The position numbers and the translations under genes are program-made. This document shows positions 48,302 through 53,290 of a DNA stretch of 53,290 nucleotides, piece after piece. Origin of the DNA: Lachnospiraceae bacterium UBA4260 (lineage in GTDB: Bacteria > Bacillota > Clostridia > Lachnospirales > Lachnospiraceae). The notes beneath the pieces were generated by a model. It saw nothing but the letters and a program-made list of their open reading frames with translations. It had not been told where the DNA came from and ran no database searches. How positions within the stretch are numbered: position 1 is the stretch's first letter; each line of letters begins with the position of its first letter. Where the stretch lies: positions 1 through 53,290 of the forward strand of contig DGWK01000026.1 of the NCBI GenBank assembly GCA_002395235.1, read 5' to 3'.

Positions 48302-49213
48302 TCACCATCTCGCTGTTCCAAGTCCCCGGAGAGCGAACAGGCCCGTTCCTTCTTTATGGGGTTGCGCCGGGGCTGCGCCTGCGGCAGCTGCGGCGCCGCT
48401 CCTTTCGATGCACCTGATGACCGTCTCGGGAAGCTGATCCAGTTTGCTGACGAGCAGGTGATCTTTCAAAAGAGCGCCGAATGTCTTGCGGATCGCCGGG
48501 GCGTACATCCGGTAGCAGTCGCCGGGATCGTCGATCGCAATGTGATAGATCTCGAATTTTTCACGGGCCGCTTTGTAAAGCAACTCGGTCTCCACATCTG
48601 CCTCGAGAGAGTCGCCTGTGAGCTCCGCGAGGCGCTGTCCGGGTAAGTAGGGATTGAGCGCCTCGTCGCCCATTGTGATGATGATCGCTTTTTTGCCTCT
48701 TTTGTGGCAGTCCAGAGATGTGTGGTTCAAGCCCATATACCAGGCGGCCGTGTAGGACTCAAATCCGTTTCCGCCGCCGCCGCGCTCGAACCAGAGCTTG
48801 TCCAGATGTTCGGCAACGCGGATGTCGGACTCGAACTGGGAGATCTGGATCGGTGCCCGGTCGTAGGCCAGGTCCCCGATGCCCATGACCATGAATTCCA
48901 CATCTTTAAACCGATCCAGTGCAGTCTGCATGATGCCGTTCAGGGAAGCCGCCGTCTTGAGCAGCGCGCCGCCCATGGAACCTGTGACGTCGAGCGCCAG
49001 GATCACCGGCACGGTCTGCGGATGCTCCTCGTTGTCACAGCACTCCCGCATGACCTTGAAGGGGTTCAGTTCCGGTGCCAGATTTTTTGCCCGGTACATG
49101 TCCTGCGCGCCCCGCATCCGGGAAGTGTCGACATTGCCGTCGGCGCGGACCCTTCTGCCCATTCCTGCGTTGTATCTGTTAAAATCTTCTCTTCTCCAAT
49201 ATCCTCCGCCCAT
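48302..49213 (-). CDS. vWA-domain protein
   Basis: A 303-residue von Willebrand A protein. The N-terminal 65 residues are charged (GGGYWRREDFNRYNAGMGRR). The metal site is ILALDVTGSMGG (Asp75, Thr77, Ser79), with a second motif in IIITMGDEALNPY. The C-terminus is Ala/Gly/Pro-rich. No signal peptide, so intracellular. AAAGGAG precedes the ATG. It sits between the PurA-like gene and the conserved hypothetical gene on the same strand. Its partner is unknown. Confidence 0.85.
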   Translation of the reverse strand: MGGGYWRREDFNRYNAGMGRRVRADGNVDTSRMRGAQDMYRAKNLAPELNPFKVMRECCDNEEHPQTVPVILALDVTGSMGGALLKTAASLNGIMQTALDRFKDVEFMVMGIGDLAYDRAPIQISQFESDIRVAEHLDKLWFERGGGGNGFESYTAAWYMGLNHTSLDCHKRGKKAIIITMGDEALNPYLPGQRLAELTGDSLEADVETELLYKAAREKFEIYHIAIDDPGDCYRMYAPAIRKTFGALLKDHLLVSKLDQLPETVIRCIERSGAAAAAGAAPAQPHKEGTGLFALRGLGTARW

Positions 49214-49240
49214 TTTGAACTCCTTTCTTTAGTGAATAGC

Positions 49241-49255
49241 ATACCTCTAGGGTAG
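49241..49255. repeat. Single family A unit (array 14)
   Basis: ATACCTCTAGGGTAG between the vWA gene start and the upstream gene's stop. The most distant copy in the window. Confidence 0.75.
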
Positions 49256-49275
49256 TGCGGCGCCGCCTGTCTCTT

Positions 49276-49914
49276 TTAGAAGAGATCGTCCTCGTCATCG
49301 CCGTCATCCGTTTCAGCTTCATCTTCCTGCTCGCCGTCGAAAAGTCCCCTGAAGAGATCGTCAAATCTGTCGCCCTTCATCAGCATGAGAGGGAGCAGTA
49401 TTCCCATATTGCTCTGGGGTCCCATGCCGCCTTGCGGAGCGAGCGCGCCGTTTTCCGTTCCCGTTCCGTTTCCCATAAGGCTTCCCAGCATCATGAATTT
49501 CATCATCCTCGTGACGCTTCCTTTCCCGCAGATGGAGGCGCCGTCTCCGAAGAGGGACACTATTTTGCCGTAAAAATAGGTGTTGCCCATGAAGACATGC
49601 CGCTCGGGAAGAATGGTCTCCACGACGGAAGTCTCATAATTGATCACTTCGATGCTGCCGGCGGAAACCTTTCTGACGCAGGCGGGGCGGCCGCCGTTTA
49701 AGATGATGTCGCCCGGCTTTACCTTGACGGTCGGGATCACGAAGAACATCCCGTCCCCGAAGCTGAAGACCAGATTGTCGCAGTTGCGGAGCTTTCCGGT
49801 CTTTACGTTGTAGCTTCGATATCCCGCGGAGGTCTTTACCGCGATCCCGCAGGGGGAGAGCATGCACATACCGCTCTGAACCTTCATGAACATTTCGCCG
49901 AAAATATTATTCAT
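49276..49914 (-). CDS. Conserved hypothetical protein with acidic tail
   Basis: A 212-residue protein. The first ~110 residues are beta-rich (AVKTSAGYRSYNVKTGKL, VVETILPERHVFMGNTYFYG), then a Met/Gly-rich stretch (MMKFMMLGSLMGNGTG) and an Asp/Glu C-terminus (DEAETDDGDDEDD). I recall similar proteins in clostridia but no function. It is the first gene of the minus-strand group, with a promoter at 49968-49996 framed by TAGTC-N5-GACTA boxes. AAAAGGAGGAGG on the minus strand precedes its ATG. Confidence 0.75.
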   Translation of the reverse strand: MNNIFGEMFMKVQSGMCMLSPCGIAVKTSAGYRSYNVKTGKLRNCDNLVFSFGDGMFFVIPTVKVKPGDIILNGGRPACVRKVSAGSIEVINYETSVVETILPERHVFMGNTYFYGKIVSLFGDGASICGKGSVTRMMKFMMLGSLMGNGTGTENGALAPQGGMGPQSNMGILLPLMLMKGDRFDDLFRGLFDGEQEDEAETDDGDDEDDLF

Positions 49915-49947
49915 ATTTTGCCTCCTCCTTTTCTTGAAACTGCTTAA

Positions 49948-49962
49948 TAGTCATATTGACTA
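49948..49962. promoter_or_regulatory. TAGTC-N5-GACTA box 1
   Basis: Perfect 5-base arms, extended to ATAGTCA-TAT-TGACTAT. It lies just downstream of the minus-strand -10, near the expected transcription start of the 49914 gene. Confidence 0.65.
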
Positions 49963-49967
49963 TAATT

Positions 49968-49996
49968 ACAGTAGCACAAGGATATCGGCGCGTCAA
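49968..49996 (-). promoter_or_regulatory. Promoter of the 49914 gene group
   Basis: On the minus strand TTGACG (49996-49991), 17 bases, TACTGT (49973-49968). Confidence 0.65.
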
Positions 49997-50004
49997 TGCC
50001 AAAA

Positions 50005-50019
50005 TAGTCAAAAAGACTA
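50005..50019. promoter_or_regulatory. TAGTC-N5-GACTA box 2
   Basis: TAGTC-AAAAA-GACTA, just upstream of the minus-strand -35. Centres of the two boxes are 57 bases apart. Confidence 0.65.
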
Positions 50020-50144
50020 AAAATATTCAAAAGCCAGTGTTAACAAAAAATTAATAATGTACTCTTTTTACTTGAGCTATAATAATTAAAGGAGCTGTCC
50101 ATGATTGGCTCTGAAATAACACCAAGAACAGGAGGTATTTGAGT

Positions 50145-51290
50145 ATGGCAGTTAATCGTTTTGTATTGAATGGCATGTCCTTCCACGGACACGGCGCGAT
50201 CAATGAGATCCCCGGAATCGTAGCGTCCAAGGGGTTCAAGAAAGCTTTTGTCGCATCTGATCCGGACCTGGTAAAATTCGGCGTTACCGCAAAGGTCACA
50301 GATCTTCTGGCGGCAAACGGAATTGAATTTGTTGTCTATTCTAACATCAAGCCCAATCCCACAATCCAGAACGTTCAGGAAGGTGTTGATGCTTATAAGG
50401 CTTCCGGCGCTGACTTCATGATCACCATCGGCGGCGGTTCTTCCATGGACACCGGCAAGGGCATCGGCATTATCGTCAACAACCCTGAGTTCTATGATGT
50501 TCGTTCTCTTGAGGGCGTAGCTCCCACCAAGAAGCGCACCGTATTCACCATTGCCGTTCCCACAACAGGCGGCACAGGCGCTGAGTCCACCATCAACTAC
50601 GTCATCACAGACGTAGAGAAGAAGAGAAAGTTCGTCTGCGTAGACCCTAACGACATCCCCGATGTCGCAGTCGTAGATCCCGATATGATGGCTTCCATGC
50701 CTAAGGGCCTCACAGCTTCCACCGGTATGGACGCTCTGACCCACGCAATCGAAGGCTACACGACCAAGGGCGCTTGGGAGCTGTCCGACTGTCTCGACCT
50801 CGAGGCAATCAAGCTGATCGCGAAGAACCTTCGCAAGGCTGTTCAGAATGATCCCGACGGACGCGAGGGAATGGCTCTTGCACAGTATGTGACCGCTATG
50901 GCTTATTCCAACGTAGGCCTCGGAATCGCACACTCCATGGCTCACACTCTGGGCGCTGTCTATGACACACCTCACGGCGTAGCCTGCGCTATGATGCTTC
51001 CCATCGTTATGGAATTCAACAAGGATTTCACAGGCGAGAAGTACAAAGCCATCGCAGAAGCTTTCGATATCGACACAACCGGCATGGATCAGGAGACCTA
51101 CAGAAAGGCTGCGATCGACGCGGTTCAGCAGCTGTCTGTTGACGTAGGAATCCCCACCAAGCTCGAGAAGCTCAGAGAAGAGGATCTTCCTTTCCTGTGC
51201 GAGTCTGCTGCCGCTGATGCATGCGCACCCGGCAACCCCAGAGAAGCTTCCCTGGCAGACTATGAGGCTATGTTCCGTAAGCTGATGTAA
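50145..51290 (+). CDS. fucO: Iron-containing alcohol dehydrogenase, lactaldehyde reductase type
   Basis: A 381-residue group III dehydrogenase, closest in pattern to FucO, which reduces lactaldehyde to 1,2-propanediol. NAD site MITIGGGSSMDTGKGI; iron-binding residues in GMDALTHAIEGY, GIAHSMAHTLGA and DTPHGVACAMML. Ethanol and butanol dehydrogenases share the fold, so substrate is probable, not certain. The ATG at 50145 follows GGAGG by 9 bases; an in-frame TTG lies 6 bases earlier. TATAAT at 50078-50083. Codon choice looks like that of a highly expressed gene (uniform AAG, GGC, ATC). Divergent from the 49914 group, sharing the region with the TAGTC boxes. Confidence 0.9.
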   Translation: MAVNRFVLNGMSFHGHGAINEIPGIVASKGFKKAFVASDPDLVKFGVTAKVTDLLAANGIEFVVYSNIKPNPTIQNVQEGVDAYKASGADFMITIGGGSSMDTGKGIGIIVNNPEFYDVRSLEGVAPTKKRTVFTIAVPTTGGTGAESTINYVITDVEKKRKFVCVDPNDIPDVAVVDPDMMASMPKGLTASTGMDALTHAIEGYTTKGAWELSDCLDLEAIKLIAKNLRKAVQNDPDGREGMALAQYVTAMAYSNVGLGIAHSMAHTLGAVYDTPHGVACAMMLPIVMEFNKDFTGEKYKAIAEAFDIDTTGMDQETYRKAAIDAVQQLSVDVGIPTKLEKLREEDLPFLCESAAADACAPGNPREASLADYEAMFRKLM

Positions 51291-51320
51291 TTGTCTGATA
51301 TCAATTTGGTCAATAATGAA

Positions 51321-51378
51321 GGCGGGTGAACCCCGCCTGTCCGGGCGCCTTCCGCTTATGCGGGGGGCGCCTGTTTTT
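51321..51378 (+). terminator. Double-hairpin terminator of fucO
   Basis: First GGCGGG/CCCGCC, then GGCGCCTTCCGC with GCGGGGGGCGCC (two G-T pairs) and TGTTTTTG. Confidence 0.88.
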
Positions 51379-51504
51379 GTGGGGGCGGGGGCTATTTTGC
51401 ATGCGCGGGAGGAAGTCATAGAAGGAGTGCCTTGAGTAGGGGAATAAGCTGGTGTAAAATAGAGAAAACTGATTTTTTGAATAATTATTTGGGAGGAGTA
51501 CTCG

Positions 51505-51975
51505 ATGAAAATCGGATTTGGAAGTGATCATGCTGCTATTGAGCTTAAGAAGTGCCTGTTTGATCATCTGAAAGAAAAAGGGTATGAGTGTGTGGATTTC
51601 GGAGCCTACAGCCCGGAAGAGAAGATGGATTATCCCATTGCCGGCAGAAAAGTTGCGGAGGCGATCCGCCGCGGTGAAATTGACAAGGGAGTCCTGGTCT
51701 GCGGAACAGGTGTCGGAATCTCTCTGGCAGCCAACAAGGTTCCCGGAATCCGCGCGGGCGTCTGTTCGGATTGCTATACTGCCAGGATGGTCAAGGAGCA
51801 CAACCACTGCCAGATCATCGCGATGGGGCAGCGCGTCGTAGGAAACGAGCTTGGAAAGATGATTGTGGATTGCTTTTTTGACGCGGAAGAACTCGGCGGA
51901 CGTCATGCAAATCGCGTGGATATGATCACGCAGATCGAGAGAGACTACGGGTATGCGGATGCGCCGGTGAAGTGA
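51505..51975 (+). CDS. rpiB: Ribose-5-phosphate isomerase B
   Basis: A 156-residue RpiB/LacA-type isomerase of the pentose phosphate pathway, converting ribose-5-P and ribulose-5-P. Hallmarks: MKIGFGSDHAAIELKK (Asp-His pair), VLVCGTGVGISLAANK (active-site Cys) and HNHCQIIAMGQRVVG. GGGAGGAG precedes the ATG. The region 51976-52120 after it shows only small hairpins (CCGG/CCGG near 52070) and no gene. Confidence 0.93.
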   Translation: MKIGFGSDHAAIELKKCLFDHLKEKGYECVDFGAYSPEEKMDYPIAGRKVAEAIRRGEIDKGVLVCGTGVGISLAANKVPGIRAGVCSDCYTARMVKEHNHCQIIAMGQRVVGNELGKMIVDCFFDAEELGGRHANRVDMITQIERDYGYADAPVK

Positions 51976-52123
51976 GCTGGAGAGAAGAGTGTGTATTAGT
52001 TGGTGACAGAAAATATGGGTGTCGCATACACAAAGATGCAGTGCCCCTGAATAAGCGATGAAAATCCGGCTGAATGCCGGGGCGTCGTAAAACAGTAAAT
52101 GTTTAAGAATTGAAAAAGATGGG

Positions 52124-52151
52124 AAGGCGTGGCTTCGGTCACGCCTTTTCA
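52124..52151. terminator. Hairpin at the end of the recombinase scar
   Basis: AAGGCGTG and CACGCCTT around GCTTCGGT, with TTTTC on the right and TCTTTTTC on the minus strand. It contains the stop codon of the recombinase remnant. Confidence 0.7.
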
Positions 52152-52249
52152 CTTGTCAAAAGCTCATTCATAGGGATGAATCCTAGTCCATCGTACTGGA
52201 TATGGATATGCTGTCTGCGCTTGCCGCTTGCGTTATCCTCGCTTATATA
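52139..52249 (-). pseudogene. Remnant of a serine site-specific recombinase (C-terminal end)
   Basis: Reading the minus strand up to the TGA at 52139 gives NASGKRRQHIHIQYDGLG then FIPMNELLTSEKA, which matches, from memory, the extreme C-terminus of large serine recombinases of clostridial integrative elements (DUF4368-type end). Only about 37 codons remain before an upstream stop. The catalytic N-terminal domain is absent from the window. A GGAGGTG ribosome-like site (minus strand, near 52305) lies upstream but leads to a 12-codon frame only. Interpreted as the scar of a lost or decayed element. Confidence 0.7.
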
Positions 52250-52365
52250 TTTCCATTTACAAGATCTTCAATGGTAATGTTGTAAAAGAAATCATGATAA
52301 ACACCTCCTTTTTCCCTATTCTACCGCGGGGTAACAGGGCGAATTAAGAAAAACCCATTTACCCA

Positions 52366-52394
52366 TTGACTAAGTAGGAAAGTAGGAGTATAGT
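52366..52394 (+). promoter_or_regulatory. Consensus-spaced promoter of the attenuator RNA
   Basis: TTGACT (52366-52371), 17 bases, TATAGT (52389-52394). Confidence 0.78.
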
Positions 52395-52440
52395 AACACC
52401 ATTGAATTTGAGCAACCAAGCAGGAAAGGAGAGGAATGCA

Positions 52441-52557
52441 ATGTATAGAACAAATACTTCTCATGAATCCACCATGCGCTGTAGTCGAATGTTGTTCTCC
52501 CGGGCATACCAATATGGCCAGGTGCATTCGTCTGCTTTGTGTTGCACCGATGTATAA
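52441..52557 (+). CDS. Small open reading frame, possible leader peptide
   Basis: 38 codons starting MYRTNTSHEST and ending SALCCTDV, with AAAGGAGAGG 7 bases before the ATG and a good promoter 50 bases further up. Its last third runs through the left arms of the RNA structure at 52497-52627, so translation could control which hairpin forms. No known relative. It may be only a remnant of a lost gene. Confidence 0.4.
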   Translation: MYRTNTSHESTMRCSRMLFSRAYQYGQVHSSALCCTDV

Positions 52558-52627
52558 CATTTTGCTTTGAAAGCAAAATGCGATAATGCCATTTGCCCGG
52601 GAGCTTATCAGAAGCCCCGGTTTTTTT
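52497..52627 (+). promoter_or_regulatory. Attenuator-like RNA with mutually exclusive stems
   Basis: Outer stem CTCCCGGGCA (52497-52506) with TGCCCGGGAG (52594-52603), extended by ATGGC/GCCAT (52514-52518, 52588-52592). Inside: GGTGCA/TGCACC (52521-52548) and ATTTTGCTT/AAGCAAAAT (52559-52579). The intrinsic terminator CCGGG-A-GCTT/AAGC-CCCGG (52597-52620) plus TTTTTTT shares its left arm with the outer stem, so the two folds compete. This is riboswitch-like or leader-peptide-like architecture. No known riboswitch core was recognised. Confidence 0.6.
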
Positions 52628-52668
52628 GCGCTCAGATTCCTTATACCGGTGTCAACCGATCACTTAAC

Positions 52669-52801
52669 CTGAGTGCGGGGCAGAGGAATCACAAAAGTAA
52701 TCCCGGTGAAACGGGACAGCGGGCAAGTGTCTGCCCTGTGTCCGCGTAAGCGGCACGAAGCCCCCGCCTCTTAGCGTATGCGTAGGCGGTGGGTAGTTCA
52801 C
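52669..52801 (+). mobile_element. IS200/IS605-like right-end remnant with tnpB tail
   Basis: The frame ending at 52749 reads AGQRNHKSNPGETGQRAS, resembling tails of clostridial TnpB genes as I remember them. It is followed by the structured right end: CCCCCGCCT (52761-52769) with AGGCGGTGGG (52784-52793) and terminal TTCAC (52797-52801). In this family the RNA from the tnpB 3' end through the right end is the guide (omega/re) RNA. No TnpB catalytic part or TnpA is in the window. The call is from memory of similar ends. Confidence 0.55.
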
Positions 52802-52853
52802 TGAAATCTTTTGAATACTAAAACAAAAGGAAGAGTTGGAGGATAAGCCGGGA

Positions 52854-53290
52854 ATGAGCACAATAACTAGAGGTAACGCAATTGATTTGTTGAAAAACTA
52901 TAACAAGGATCCTTTTCATATTCAGCATGCATTTACAGTAGAGTCTGTTATGAAATGGTTTGCATATGAGCTGGGATACGATGATGAGGCTGAATATTGG
53001 GGAATTGTTGGATTACTACATGATATAGATTTTGAACTCTTTCCATCAGAGCACTGTCTTAAGGCTCCCGAACTGTTGAGAGACGGCGGGGTTCCTGAAG
53101 ATATTATTCACGCTGTAGTATCCCATGGATATGGCATCACGATTGAATGTGGTGTGACATTGGAAGTAGCACCGGAACGAGAAATGGAAAAAGTGCTGTT
53201 TGCAGTAGATGAACTTACCGGACTCATATGGGCTGCTGCTCTGATGAGACCCAGCAAAAGTACAAAAGACATGGAACTGAAATCATTGAA
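52854..53290 (+). CDS. HD-domain hydrolase, 3' end missing
   Basis: 145 codons visible before the window ends, none a stop. It reads DPFHIQHAFTVESVMKWFAY, then GLLHDIDFELFPSEH (HD pair), AVVSHGYG (second His) and VDELTGLIWAAALM (Asp), the HDIG/HD pattern of metal-dependent phosphohydrolases. It is not close in sequence to the HD protein at 10466. GGAGG lies 11 bases before the ATG. Base use is more AT-rich than most of the window, and it lies directly after the IS-like right end, so it may belong to acquired DNA. Substrate unknown. Confidence 0.85.
   Translation, partial: MSTITRGNAIDLLKNYNKDPFHIQHAFTVESVMKWFAYELGYDDEAEYWGIVGLLHDIDFELFPSEHCLKAPELLRDGGVPEDIIHAVVSHGYGITIECGVTLEVAPEREMEKVLFAVDELTGLIWAAALMRPSKSTKDMELKSL

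Overview
The window looks like chromosomal DNA of a Gram-positive, probably Lachnospiraceae-type clostridium. The basis is indirect: GC-rich codon choice with strong AGGAGG-type ribosome binding sites, lipoproteins with LxxC signals and Ala/Glu-rich linkers, a low-GC-Gram-positive style RAYT transposase, a fused ThrE exporter, a small alarmone synthetase, YkuK and YaaA. No rRNA, tRNA or CRISPR array was seen, and no species can be named.

Layout. 1-4.2 kb: a carbohydrate ABC transporter operon (ATPase cut by the window edge, two permeases, binding lipoprotein with a C-terminal membrane helix). 4.2-17.6 kb: an accessory-looking stretch in which almost every intergenic space carries short tandem repeats (family A, about GAYACC-CYRRA-GGTRTC). 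It holds a lipoprotein, a REP-associated tyrosine transposase (RAYT) flanked by inverted family A arrays, a Nif11-like small protein, a PTS permease, a PD-(D/E)XK-like nuclease, an HD + DUF3990 (ADP-ribosyltransferase-like) pair, a TROVE/DUF2828-vWA protein preceded by a possible small RNA, YkuK, two esterases, and an orphan Card1/Can2-like CARF nuclease. 17.6-34 kb: mostly housekeeping and metabolic genes (ATP-grasp, HAD, CapA, short MurD-like ligase, Idi, methyltransferase, ThrE, LUD, lipase, free-Met-sulfoxide reductase, MATE, TlpA-like thioredoxin, two more Ala/Glu-linker lipoproteins). Family A is absent here. Instead, large perfect palindromes (family B, GGGGACGTATC arms) sit between convergent genes.

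34.1-43.8 kb: the main candidate defence-like island. A TerB_N/TerB_C protein, a BrxD-like (DUF2791) P-loop ATPase and a BrxHI/Lhr-like helicase form one tight operon. A SWIM-SNF2 helicase converges on it across a family B palindrome. No methyltransferase or PglZ is present. 44-50 kb: small alarmone synthetase, YaaA, then a minus-strand group (NrtR-like Nudix regulator, divergent PurA homologue, vWA protein, conserved hypothetical) behind a promoter framed by two TAGTC-N5-GACTA boxes. 50-53.3 kb: FucO-type dehydrogenase, RpiB, a serine-recombinase scar, an attenuator-like RNA with a small ORF, an IS605-like right-end remnant, and the start of an HD protein.

Beyond the genes, the heptamer CAAAATA/TATTTTG recurs about 58 times by hand count on both strands, in coding and non-coding DNA and in different reading frames. 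That is far more than composition would predict, and it behaves like a genome-wide iterated motif. All functional calls come from reading motifs in the sequence; no database search was run.
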